64,000 nucleotides of DNA from DAISJI01 sp964559835 (GTDB lineage: Bacteria > Acidobacteriota > Terriglobia > Terriglobales > Acidobacteriaceae), in the NCBI GenBank assembly GCA_964559835.1, contig CAZLJE010000013.1:1-64000 (forward strand), in the 5' to 3' direction. The notes under the pieces were generated by a model, which had not been told where the DNA came from, searched no databases, and saw only the letters and a list, made by a program, of their open reading frames with translations. Position numbers and translations under genes: made by a program. Below, one piece after another: positions 42,320 through 50,250 of the stretch; position 1 is the stretch's first letter; every line of letters begins with the position of its first letter.

Positions 42320-42802
42320 TTATTGACGATTCAGGAGCTTTCGAATCGCGGTGACCAGTTCGGCCGGGCCATTGTCGCCGATGACGACGGAATCCGGTTC
42401 GATCAGACGGTCATATTGCGCGCTCTGAGCAATGGCGAGAAGCGGGCACTCGGGTCGATACTGCCGAATCAGGTCGACAAATTGCCGGACTGAAACGTCC
42501 GATAGCGTATAGCTGATAATGGCAATATCAAAGTTCGCCTGTCGAATCGCCGTTACCGCTTCCGCGTCGTTTGCCGGCGCGATCACGTCGAACCCGTGAT
42601 GCCGCAAGACCTCGGCCCGATAGAGTGCCAGCTCGCGCAAGCGTCCGAGCATCAGCACCCGGTTCGCGTTGTTTCTGGCGGTCTGTTCGCGGTTGCGAGA
42701 TAGCCCGCGATTGCGTCCGGCGGGTTTCTCTCGGGCAATGTCGGAGAGGATCAGGATCGTACCGGTTTCGGAACAACGGTCGTCCAAAGGAGCAGAATCC
42801 AT
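42320..42802 (-). CDS. pseudo-receiver domain protein
   Basis: 160 residues from ATG 42802 (TGAGGA about 10 bases upstream). An N-terminal disordered part (about 45 residues) is followed by a CheY-like fold: NRVLMLGRLRELALYRAEVLRHHGFDVIAPANDAEAVTAI, then NFDIAIISYTLSD, where the phospho-accepting Asp of normal receivers is replaced (IISYT instead of LLD). It ends in a helix ELVTAIRKLLNR. It therefore probably signals without phosphorylation. It stands downstream of the kinase start region but is a separate transcription unit. Confidence 0.65.
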   Translation of the reverse strand: MDSAPLDDRCSETGTILILSDIAREKPAGRNRGLSRNREQTARNNANRVLMLGRLRELALYRAEVLRHHGFDVIAPANDAEAVTAIRQANFDIAIISYTLSDVSVRQFVDLIRQYRPECPLLAIAQSAQYDRLIEPDSVVIGDNGPAELVTAIRKLLNRQ

Positions 42803-42960
42803 CTGATATTTGTCCTCAGAAGGTATTAATGTCCCCCGGCTCTTTGAGGGGAAACGGGCGTGAAGGGTTGCACGCCCGCGCTTCTGCAGATGATAGCACC
42901 GGTGCGGACATCCGACATTGCGCCGAACCGGCATGGTCACTTCAAAAGCGAACTGCTTCA

Positions 42961-43008
42961 GAAACTGAAACAGAAACCGAAACTGATCCAGAAACCGAAA
43001 CTGCTGAT
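42961..43008. repeat. hexamer array upstream of serS
   Basis: Period-6 units GAAACT, GAAACA, GAAACC, GAAACT, GATCCA, GAAACC, GAAACT, GCTGAT, ending 14 bases before the serS ATG. Unlike the other loci, the period is six. Confidence 0.75.
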
Positions 43009-43022
43009 AAATTAACTCTCTT

Positions 43023-44315
43023 ATGCTCGACCTGAATTTCGTACGAGAGAACCTGCCCTTAATAGAAGAGAAGCTCCGCGCCCGCGGCAAGGACCCGAAG
43101 GAGTTCCTCGGCAACTTCCACGAGATCGATGTACGGCGCCGCGAACTGATCACCAAGGTCGAACGTCTGCGCGCGACGCAGAACAAGGCGTCGGAAGAGA
43201 TTGCGAAACTGAAGAAGGACAAGCAGGACGCCTCGTCGCAGATCGAGGAGATGCGGAAGGTCCGCGAAGAAATCGCGCAGGTCGAGGGCGAGGCGGGTCA
43301 GTACGACGCCCAACTCAAGGACATCCTGAAGGGTATCCCGAATATCCCGCACGCAAGCGTGCCCGTTGGCAGCAGCGAAAAAGACAACCAGGAAGTCCGC
43401 CGCTGGGGGCAGCCGCCGAAGTTCGATTTCAAGCCCAAGCCGCACTGGGAACTCGGCGAGCAGTTGGGGGTGCTGGACCTGGAGCGCGCCGCCAAAATCT
43501 CAGGCGCTCGCTTCGCGGTGTACTGGGACCAGGGCGCCCGCATGGAGCGCGCCCTCGCCAACTTCATGCTCGACCTGCACACGCGCGAGCACGGCTACAC
43601 CGAGGTCCTGCCGCCGTTCATGGTGAATGCCGAATCGATGTACGGCACAGGCCAATTGCCGAAGTTCGAGGCTGACCTGTTCAAGGTGCCGCACGGGGAG
43701 AAGACCCTGTACCTGATCCCGACCGCGGAAGTGCCGGTCACGAACCTCTATCGCGATGAGGTCATCGAGGGCGACCGCCTGCCGATCTCGCTCACGGCAT
43801 GGACTCCATGCTTCCGCAGCGAGGCCGGCAGCTACGGCAAAGACGTGCGCGGCATCATCCGCCAGCACCAGTTCCAGAAAGTCGAACTGGTGAAGTTCGC
43901 GCGGCCCGACCAGTCGTGGGATGAGCACGAGAAACTCACGCGAGACGCCGAGTCGGTACTGCAGAAACTCGGTCTGCACTACCGCGTTGTGGCCCTGTGC
44001 ACCGCCGACATGAGCGCCGCATCGGCCAAGACATACGACCTGGAAGTCTGGTTGCCAGGACAGGAGCTGTTTCGCGAGATCTCCTCCTGCTCGAACTTCG
44101 AGGCCTACCAGGCGCGGCGCGCGAACATCCGCTGGAAGCCGCAGGGGAAAGGGAAGAGCGAATACCTGCACACGCTGAACGGCAGCGGTCTCGCCGTCGG
44201 ACGCACATGGGTCGCGATCCTGGAGAACTACCAGCAGGCCGACGGCAGCGTTCTCGTCCCGGAGGCCCTGCGCCCGTATATGGGAACCGACCGCATCCTG
44301 CCGCGGAAGCTGTAA
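43023..44315 (+). CDS. serS: seryl-tRNA synthetase
   Basis: 430 residues, the standard bacterial length. The N-terminal antiparallel coiled coil (about 25-105; LRATQNKASEEIAKLKKDKQDASSQIEEM) binds the long variable arm of tRNA-Ser. Class II motifs: motif 1 near YTEVLPPFMVNAESMYGTGQLPK, motif 2 TPCFRSEAGSYGKDVRGIIRQHQFQKVE, motif 3 GSGLAVGRTWVAILENYQ. It charges tRNA-Ser (and tRNA-Sec where present) with serine. No clear Shine-Dalgarno: a hexamer array occupies the leader, and a heptamer array follows the stop. Confidence 0.97.
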   Translation: MLDLNFVRENLPLIEEKLRARGKDPKEFLGNFHEIDVRRRELITKVERLRATQNKASEEIAKLKKDKQDASSQIEEMRKVREEIAQVEGEAGQYDAQLKDILKGIPNIPHASVPVGSSEKDNQEVRRWGQPPKFDFKPKPHWELGEQLGVLDLERAAKISGARFAVYWDQGARMERALANFMLDLHTREHGYTEVLPPFMVNAESMYGTGQLPKFEADLFKVPHGEKTLYLIPTAEVPVTNLYRDEVIEGDRLPISLTAWTPCFRSEAGSYGKDVRGIIRQHQFQKVELVKFARPDQSWDEHEKLTRDAESVLQKLGLHYRVVALCTADMSAASAKTYDLEVWLPGQELFREISSCSNFEAYQARRANIRWKPQGKGKSEYLHTLNGSGLAVGRTWVAILENYQQADGSVLVPEALRPYMGTDRILPRKL

Positions 44316-44319
44316 CAAC

Positions 44320-44361
44320 GGGCTCAGGGCTCCGGGCTCCGGCTTCCGGACTCCGGACCCC
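44320..44361. repeat. heptamer array after serS
   Basis: Six units in exact period 7: GGGCTCA, GGGCTCC, GGGCTCC, GGCTTCC, GGACTCC, GGACCCC, starting four bases after the serS stop. Confidence 0.85.
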
Positions 44362-44388
44362 GCTGTTAAACTGGATACTGAGTTTGTT

Positions 44389-44748
44389 ATGTGGAAGACG
44401 ATCAAGAGCTACGTCTGGTGGACGTACGACCGTGGCAGTGTGCCCTACGACATCATGGTCACGCTCATTCTCGCCTTCATCTTCATCACTCCGTTGTTCC
44501 TGAACTTTAAAGACAAACCGGTGGAGCGCGTGCCGCATCAAACCGGAGTAGTCGTTTATCCCGACGGAAAGACCCTTGTGTACCAGATCGACGCATCGGC
44601 AATACAGGGCAGTGATGATGCGGCGGTCCGGGCTGGCTTGCTGCGTGTGATCGAGCCGATTTCAGGCGAAGCCGATATCGAACGCTACGAAGCAGTCAAA
44701 GACGCGCGCGGCCACATCACCGCTTACAAAGTTTGGGTTTCGCGCTAG
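44389..44748 (+). CDS. hypothetical single-pass membrane protein
   Basis: 119 residues. A short aromatic N-terminus (MWKTIKSYVWWTYDRGS) leads into one membrane helix (IMVTLILAFIFITPLFLNF, about 22-40); the rest is periplasmic with VPHQTGVVVYPDGKTLVYQIDASAI. It is directly followed by the LolA-like gene (31 bases), so both may serve the envelope. Family not recognised; the pair appears to be co-transcribed downstream of serS. Confidence 0.72.
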   Translation: MWKTIKSYVWWTYDRGSVPYDIMVTLILAFIFITPLFLNFKDKPVERVPHQTGVVVYPDGKTLVYQIDASAIQGSDDAAVRAGLLRVIEPISGEADIERYEAVKDARGHITAYKVWVSR

Positions 44749-44785
44749 CTGATTTCATGGCGCCGGGAAAGCGAAGCAGGTGAAC

Positions 44786-45487
44786 ATGAAACGCACGATC
44801 AGCATCGGCCTATGCCTGCTTCTGATAGCCGGGAGCATGATGGCGCAGGCAACAAAGGCGGGCGGAAGCTCTAACCTCGAGACCATCCTGAACGACATGG
44901 ATAAGGCTGCGGCCGGATTCAAGAGCGCCCAGGCCGATTTCGTGTGGGACCAGTTCTCGAAAGTCGTCAACGAGCACGACTATCAGAAGGGCGTAGTCTA
45001 TTACCGCGTCGTCGGCAAGGAAGTGCAAATGGCCGCCGTCATCACGGAACCGTCCAAGAAATATGTCCTGTTCACCGGAGGCAAGGTAGACGTCTACCAG
45101 CCCGACATCGAGCAGGTGACCGAGTACAGTGCGGGCAAGAACAAGGCCGATTTTGAGAGCTTCCTGGTGCTCGGATTCGGCGGACGCGGTCATGACCTGC
45201 TGAAATCGTTCGACGTCACTTACGCGGGTGACGAGACCGTCGATGGCGTGAAGGCCGCCAAGCTCGTGCTGGTGCCCAAGGGTCAGAAGATCAAGAACAT
45301 GTTCGCGCAGATCCTACTATGGATCGATCCTGCGCGCGGTATCTCGGTGCAGCAGAAGTTCATCGAGCCTTCCGGCGATTACCGTCTGGCGAAATACTCG
45401 AATATCAAGATCAACCAGAAGATCGGCGACGACGTGTTCAAGCTCAAGACGTCCGGCAAGACGAAGTGGGTGCGCCCGCAAGGATAG
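44786..45487 (+). CDS. LolA-like periplasmic lipoprotein carrier
   Basis: 233 residues from ATG 44786, signal peptide KRTISIGLCLLLIAGSMMA. The fold of LolA/LppX is suggested by LETILNDMDKAAAGFKSAQADFVWDQ, GVVYYRVVGKEVQMAAVITEPSKKYVLFTGGKVDVYQPDIEQVTEY and PKGQKIKNMFAQILLWIDPARGISVQQKFIEPSGDYR. LolA carries lipoproteins from the LolCDE complex to the outer membrane; the homologues in Acidobacteriota are diverse, so exact substrate is uncertain. The membrane protein gene precedes it and a hairpin follows at the stop. Confidence 0.8.
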   Translation: MKRTISIGLCLLLIAGSMMAQATKAGGSSNLETILNDMDKAAAGFKSAQADFVWDQFSKVVNEHDYQKGVVYYRVVGKEVQMAAVITEPSKKYVLFTGGKVDVYQPDIEQVTEYSAGKNKADFESFLVLGFGGRGHDLLKSFDVTYAGDETVDGVKAAKLVLVPKGQKIKNMFAQILLWIDPARGISVQQKFIEPSGDYRLAKYSNIKINQKIGDDVFKLKTSGKTKWVRPQG

Positions 45488-45505
45488 TCGCTTCGGCGAC
45501 TGTTT
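45486..45505 (+). terminator. hairpin with TTCG tetraloop after the LolA-like gene
   Basis: AGTCGC and GCGACT pair perfectly over TTCG, an exceptionally stable loop, and are followed by GTTTGTG. The stem includes the last bases of the TAG stop. Confidence 0.55.
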
Positions 45506-45595
45506 GTGTCCGGCGTGCTTGTTCAGGTTTATACTCGCAGCACTTCCGCGTGGGCAACGATTGTACTTCCCGCGGCGTCTTAAGGGTTCTAAGCC

Positions 45596-45814
45596 ATGGC
45601 CAAAGTTTTCACGATCCCCGTCACTCCTGACCCCAAGCGTCGCCGCCGCCCCCGCACCGATGACCCGCGATATGTGGAGGGCCAGCGCCTGATCGTCGAC
45701 GCGATGAAGTATCTGACCATGAGCGACAAGGACGGGAACCGTCCCGCGATCGAGTTGCTGTCGGACCACTTCCGCAACAGCTTCCGTATGTCGGATACAC
45801 CGCTGCAAGACTGA
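45596..45814 (+). CDS. small hypothetical protein
   Basis: 72 residues. The N-terminus is basic (PVTPDPKRRRRPRTDDPRYVEGQ) and the rest forms a helix-rich part with LIVDAMKYLTMSDKDGNRPAIELLSDHFRNSF. No membrane segment or known motif. The Arg cluster suggests nucleic-acid or ribosome contact, which is a guess. It lies between the LolA-like gene and tRNA-Pro. Confidence 0.6.
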   Translation: MAKVFTIPVTPDPKRRRRPRTDDPRYVEGQRLIVDAMKYLTMSDKDGNRPAIELLSDHFRNSFRMSDTPLQD

Positions 45815-45867
45815 AACGCCGCTGCAACCAGCGGTGGCAATCGCGCGCCGCGCACAGTGCGCTGCTT

Positions 45868-45876
45868 TGCTATAAT
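45868..45876 (+). promoter_or_regulatory. extended -10 promoter for tRNA-Pro
   Basis: TGC followed by TATAAT (45871-45876) forms an extended -10 element about 55 bases before the tRNA. No good -35 hexamer is at the expected distance, as is usual for extended -10 promoters. Confidence 0.6.
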
Positions 45877-45930
45877 GATGGTGCGGCGTTCCCGTGTGTT
45901 CCCAAACACTCGCCGCATTCCGCAAAGTGT

Positions 45931-46007
<77 letters not shown>

Positions 46008-46236
46008 ATCTTTTGAAGCAGATGCGGGCACAACAGACCGACCACTTGGAATTGCACCAGGTGCTCTCGCTCGGAAGCCGCGCCAATGCTGGTTTTCTGC
46101 AATACATCACCATTTAGCGACAGCAACAATTTCGACTACACTCCATAAGTGCTGCGTTTCTAAGATCAGGTCGAGTTGACAGGATCGGGTGGAGATTGCG
46201 ACGGGTCGCTCCCCTGGTGGATCACGGTCGGATTAT

Positions 46237-47388
46237 TTAACATTCGTCGCCGATGGCGGATGGGACACTCAGTGTGGTTTCCGCACTCCACTGCTGCTTG
46301 CGAATCGTGAGATCCTCGACCCGGCTGCTGTTGACGCTGTAGCCCAAACCTGCGGCGTTGCTTACGGAAATGGTGCCGCGGCTTGAAACTTCCACCGGCG
46401 GATCGATGATGTCCTCTTCCCAATAACGCACGCTGGCCGAAACATCTCCCGGCAAAGTGAATCCAGGTTGGGTCGACATAGCGATGTTGTGAGCGCGCCC
46501 GATGCCGGACTCCAGCATCCCGCCACACCATACCGGCACTCCGGCATCGCGGCAGAGGTCGTGGACGCGACGTGCCTCGCTGTGGCCCCCGACGCGGCCG
46601 AGCTTTATATTGATCACGCGGCAAGCATTCAGCGCGATTGCCGCCGCCGCCTGCCGGGCGTTGTGAATGGATTCGTCGAGGCATATCGCGGTCCGCAACT
46701 TCGATTGAAGCAAAGAGTGCTCGTAGATGTCGTCCCACTGCAACGGCTGCTCGATCATGGTCAGGTTGAAGTCGTCAAGGCTGCGGAGCAGTTCGAGGTC
46801 CGCCAAAGTGTATGCGGAGTTGGCATCGGCCATCAGCTTGATCTCGGGGTATTCACGGCGAACCGCCGATAGGACTTCGAAGTCTCGTCCGGGTTTGATC
46901 TTCAGCTTGATACGTTGATAGCCCGATTCGAGTTCACGCCCGATGTTCGCAAGGAGTTGTTCGGTTCGTGCCTGGATGCCCAGCGACACACCGCAATCGA
47001 TGACGTCGCGAACGCCGCCGAGGAGCCGCCACAGGGGCAGGCCGCGGGATTGCGCTTCGACGTCCCATAGAGCATTCTCGACGGCCGCGCGCGCCATCTC
47101 GTGTCCGCGAATATGCCGCAGCAGCCAAGGTACTTCGGCCGCGCTGTGGAAAGACTTGCCCAGAACCATGGGAACGATAAAGTCGATCAACACCGACCAT
47201 GCCGTGTCGGTGGTCTCACCGTTGTAGAGCGGCGCCTCGGTCGTGGTCACCTCTCCCCAGCCGGTCAGCCCATCCGACCTGAGCTCGACGAGCAGGACGC
47301 GGCGGTCCCAGATCGTGCCAAAGCTGGTTTCGAAAGGAGCTTTGAGACGCATTCGAAGTTCACGAACGACAACGCTCTCAATCTTCAT
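46237..47388 (-). CDS. N-succinylamino acid racemase / o-succinylbenzoate synthase-family enzyme
   Basis: 383 residues from ATG 47388, overlapping the end of the acyltransferase gene by 11 bases. Enolase-superfamily residues: QRIKLKIKPG (KxK), MADANSAYTL (Asp), MIEQPLQWDD (Glu), CLDESIHNA (Asp-Glu) and VINIKLGRVGGHSEA (Lys base). GWGEVTTTEAPLYNGE and the length match the MenC/NSAR group. The menaquinone genes that normally accompany menC are absent, and the partner is a GNAT acyltransferase, the arrangement known for N-succinylamino acid racemases that convert D- to L-amino acids through their succinyl derivatives. I therefore prefer the racemase role. Confidence 0.8.
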   Translation of the reverse strand: MKIESVVVRELRMRLKAPFETSFGTIWDRRVLLVELRSDGLTGWGEVTTTEAPLYNGETTDTAWSVLIDFIVPMVLGKSFHSAAEVPWLLRHIRGHEMARAAVENALWDVEAQSRGLPLWRLLGGVRDVIDCGVSLGIQARTEQLLANIGRELESGYQRIKLKIKPGRDFEVLSAVRREYPEIKLMADANSAYTLADLELLRSLDDFNLTMIEQPLQWDDIYEHSLLQSKLRTAICLDESIHNARQAAAAIALNACRVINIKLGRVGGHSEARRVHDLCRDAGVPVWCGGMLESGIGRAHNIAMSTQPGFTLPGDVSASVRYWEEDIIDPPVEVSSRGTISVSNAAGLGYSVNSSRVEDLTIRKQQWSAETTLSVPSAIGDEC

Positions 47389-48112
47389 AAGGCTCCAACA
47401 GGTAGGTTCCGGAATCGCCGCGCACGGAAAAACCAACAACGGCATATCCGCGCGTGAACCAGCGGTCGAATTCAGATCGAATCCTGGCTTGCACGGCGCC
47501 CGGGCTCTCGTGTTCAGTCGCTGCCAGCGGGATTTCTATTGAGTCCGTCGTTCGTCGGCTGACGTCGCTCGAGATTGCAGCTTGAACGCGCGGCGATCTG
47601 AGATGCCACTCCGCCAACAGTCGATCGGTTGGCAGGTTGCGATGCAGCGGGCTCGTCGATAGGCCGTACACGTCGGGGATATAGCAACGAATTACGACGC
47701 CCAGGCGAGCGATGTTGAAATAGGCGTTGCGCGCTTCGAGCGGATCGAATGTCCACTCAATAAGGTCGATATCGCGCCGCAGAGCCTCGTCGCGTTGCGC
47801 CAGCTTCAGGCGCCGGCCGACTCCCCGGCTCTGCCACTCCGGCAGCACTGCGACCATGTGCGAATGCAGGTACTGCCGTTTCGAGCGGAATGCAGGAAAC
47901 GACAGTGCGAAACCGACCTGGTTGCCGCCGCCGAGAAATGCGCCGAGTACCTGCCCGCCAGTCTTGGAGGCGACACTGAGAACGTGCACGGGTATGAGTT
48001 CGGCCGGATCGAAATGCCAGATCTCGCGCTGGAGGTCAACGCAACGTCTCCACGCGGTGACGTCCGAACACGGCCGCACGTGAACATCGGCCTCAGAACC
48101 CGGAACCTGCAT
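47378..48112 (-). CDS. GNAT-family acyltransferase (putative amino acid N-succinyltransferase)
   Basis: 244 residues. The acyl-CoA-binding segment is YLHSHMVAVLPEWQSRGVGRRLKLAQRDEAL (Q/R-x-x-G-x-G/A), with WHFDPAELIPVHVL before it and FDPLEARNAYFNIARLGVVIRCYIPDVYG after it. The latter segment is typical of the large GNAT proteins found beside N-acylamino acid racemases. It would add a succinyl (or other acyl) group to a D-amino acid before racemisation. The gene follows the serine hydrolase gene by 23 bases and overlaps the racemase gene, so the three form an operon. Confidence 0.8.
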   Translation of the reverse strand: MQVPGSEADVHVRPCSDVTAWRRCVDLQREIWHFDPAELIPVHVLSVASKTGGQVLGAFLGGGNQVGFALSFPAFRSKRQYLHSHMVAVLPEWQSRGVGRRLKLAQRDEALRRDIDLIEWTFDPLEARNAYFNIARLGVVIRCYIPDVYGLSTSPLHRNLPTDRLLAEWHLRSPRVQAAISSDVSRRTTDSIEIPLAATEHESPGAVQARIRSEFDRWFTRGYAVVGFSVRGDSGTYLLEPYED

Positions 48113-48135
48113 GCTCAGGCCTCGACGTAAGTCTC

Positions 48136-50082
48136 TTAATATTGCGCACTGAATCCCGCCAAGTTGAGCGTTATCAAAATCCAGCTATAGGCCAGGCAGG
48201 CGCAAGCGAGTAACACTTCCCACAGCTTGGCCCACTTCCAGCGTTCCGGGTCACGCATAGCGCGATACGCGTTGTACAACGCGATGAGGGTTGCGGCCGA
48301 CGCGATGAATCCCACTGTGAGGAGCAGGTGCAGACGCATATCGAATCGATGGCTCAGCATGCCGATCGATGCGGATGCTGCCGTCAGAAGATACAGCCAC
48401 AAACACAGCACCACGATATCCAGCACACAGACGATGCGAACGGCACGCCGCAGTGTGCGGTCTAGAGGGCTGAGGGCGAGTTGCGTCCCGTAATGCTTGC
48501 GAACGCCGGCGGCCACTGGCCAGGCGATGATGGTGACGACGAACATCGTCAGGGCGCAGAAGAAAAGAAGGCGGAACAAGCCGAGTCCCTGGTACCAGGG
48601 CACGCGCTGATAGAACATGAAGGGATAATCAATGACGAGGTCGGTCTTCCCGTCGCCCGACCGGCGAAACGCGATCCTGTCCTGCCCATTGGCTTCGCGA
48701 TACTCCAGGGGCGCAATCTCGACCCACTTCTTCTCCTGCCCATTCGGACCCTTCATGCTGCTCACAATGACGGTGCCGTCCGGTCCAGGCGCAACCGTAG
48801 TCTCGCCGAGGATGCCCGCCATGCGGATCACCGATCCATCGGAGCGTCGCGACACCAGGTAGGTGCCGGCGACGGAACGGGCGTCGCCAGCAGAGGCCGT
48901 CGTTTTGGCGGCCGGGGTGTATGGATAATAGCGATCGAGCACGGCATGCCAGAGTTCGCTGCGGTTGTTCGCTTGTTGACGTCCGGCGCTGTTGTAGGAA
49001 ACGAAGAAGCCCAGCCCGAGGTCCGGCACGATGTGCAAATCGCTATGAAAGGCCTGGGTGTCGCCGCCATGGCCGATGATGCGATGTCCGTTGCGGGTCT
49101 CCTCATAGAAGCCGAGCGCCATTGCATTCATGTCCGGCGAGAGGCCGAACTGGCGGGAATGCATCAGCTTCGCGGTCTCTGGGCGAAGTATCTGCGCGCC
49201 GTTGTACTGGCCGTCCTGCAGGTGCGCGAGGATAAAGTGCGTCATGTCGTCGGCCGATACCGACGAGCTTCCCGCCGGCCACGCCTGGACCAGTTCGAAC
49301 TTGCTCGCGGGACCGCTCGCGACCCGGTAGCCGGTCGACATCAGCGGCTGCAGGTTCGCGGGAAGCGGTTGATCGAAAGTGCAATGCGCCATCGCGAGCG
49401 GCTTGAAGATGTGATTATCGATGTACTGGTTGAAGGGCTCGCCGGAGACGCGCTGGACAATGTAACCCGCCAGGGCGGTGGCGTAGTTCGAATAAGCCGG
49501 AGAAGTGCCGGGCGGGAACAGCCGCCGCGGCATGTGCGTCGACAGGTACGTGCCCAGCGGTTGGAGATGGCTTGTGTCATCGACAAAGAGGTCCTTCACA
49601 ACCTCTTCGAATCCCGACGTGTGCGTCATTATGTTGCGCAACGTAATCGGCTGCGGATAAGTCGCCGGGATCTTGAAGTCAAGATAATCGTTGACGTCGC
49701 GGTCGAGGTCGAGCTTGCCCTGTTCGACCTGTTGCATGACGGCCGTCCAGGTGAATAGCTTCGAGATTGAGCCTGGACGGAAGAGCGTATCCGTCGCCGA
49801 TACGGGCTTGTGGCTGTTAACGTCCGCGTACCCGTATCCCTTCTCAAAGATCACCTTGCCGTCCTTCACAACGGCGACGACAGCGCCCGCGATGTTGTCG
49901 CGGCTGATCTGCAGCGGCACAATGCCGTCGAGGAACGCCTCGATGTCCGCGGAAGTCAGCGCCGGCGCCGAAGCCGCCACGGAAGCCGCGCCGGCTTCGG
50001 GTTTGGGCTGTGTGACATGGCCGCTCTGCGCGAACATCGCCACCGCCGTAAACAATAGGGCGGTGATTGCCACTTTCTTCAT
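48136..50082 (-). CDS. exported serine hydrolase, beta-lactamase/D-aminopeptidase family, with C-terminal membrane domain
   Basis: 648 residues, signal peptide KKVAITALLFTAVAMFAQ. Penicillin-recognising motifs: FRPGSISKLFTW (SxxK), PAYSNYATALAG (YxN) and IIGHGGDTQAFHS (HxG). The catalytic domain covers about 45-400; then a beta domain (SVAGTYLVSRRSDGSVIR) and four or five membrane helices (about 500-640). Such proteins cut D-amino-acid peptide or ester bonds; here the downstream genes for D-amino acid conversion suggest action on peptidoglycan peptides in the periplasm. A strong promoter lies upstream. Confidence 0.85.
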   Translation of the reverse strand: MKKVAITALLFTAVAMFAQSGHVTQPKPEAGAASVAASAPALTSADIEAFLDGIVPLQISRDNIAGAVVAVVKDGKVIFEKGYGYADVNSHKPVSATDTLFRPGSISKLFTWTAVMQQVEQGKLDLDRDVNDYLDFKIPATYPQPITLRNIMTHTSGFEEVVKDLFVDDTSHLQPLGTYLSTHMPRRLFPPGTSPAYSNYATALAGYIVQRVSGEPFNQYIDNHIFKPLAMAHCTFDQPLPANLQPLMSTGYRVASGPASKFELVQAWPAGSSSVSADDMTHFILAHLQDGQYNGAQILRPETAKLMHSRQFGLSPDMNAMALGFYEETRNGHRIIGHGGDTQAFHSDLHIVPDLGLGFFVSYNSAGRQQANNRSELWHAVLDRYYPYTPAAKTTASAGDARSVAGTYLVSRRSDGSVIRMAGILGETTVAPGPDGTVIVSSMKGPNGQEKKWVEIAPLEYREANGQDRIAFRRSGDGKTDLVIDYPFMFYQRVPWYQGLGLFRLLFFCALTMFVVTIIAWPVAAGVRKHYGTQLALSPLDRTLRRAVRIVCVLDIVVLCLWLYLLTAASASIGMLSHRFDMRLHLLLTVGFIASAATLIALYNAYRAMRDPERWKWAKLWEVLLACACLAYSWILITLNLAGFSAQY

Positions 50083-50125
50083 GGGGACCTCCGCGACCGA
50101 ATTTCGGGATTACCGTGCGGCAGCC

Positions 50126-50211
50126 TGTATAGACGAATGCGGAATCCGTGTCAAAGGAAATTGCAACAAGTGATGTTTTTTGTTGACATGCCGCAGCATT
50201 CGTTGTAAACC
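50126..50211. promoter_or_regulatory. divergent promoters, serine hydrolase operon and RpiR-family gene
   Basis: Minus strand: TTGACA (50154-50149), 17 bases, TATACA (50131-50126), leading into the serine hydrolase gene. Plus strand: TTGACA (50183-50188), 17 bases, TAAACC (50206-50211), leading into the regulator gene. The two -35 boxes are an inverted pair 28 bases apart, so one bound regulator could control both directions. The region between is AT-rich (ATGTTTTTTGTT). Confidence 0.7.
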
Positions 50212-50250
50212 TCCTCACCTATAAGAGCAGGACCGAGTGGGGACGGTACG

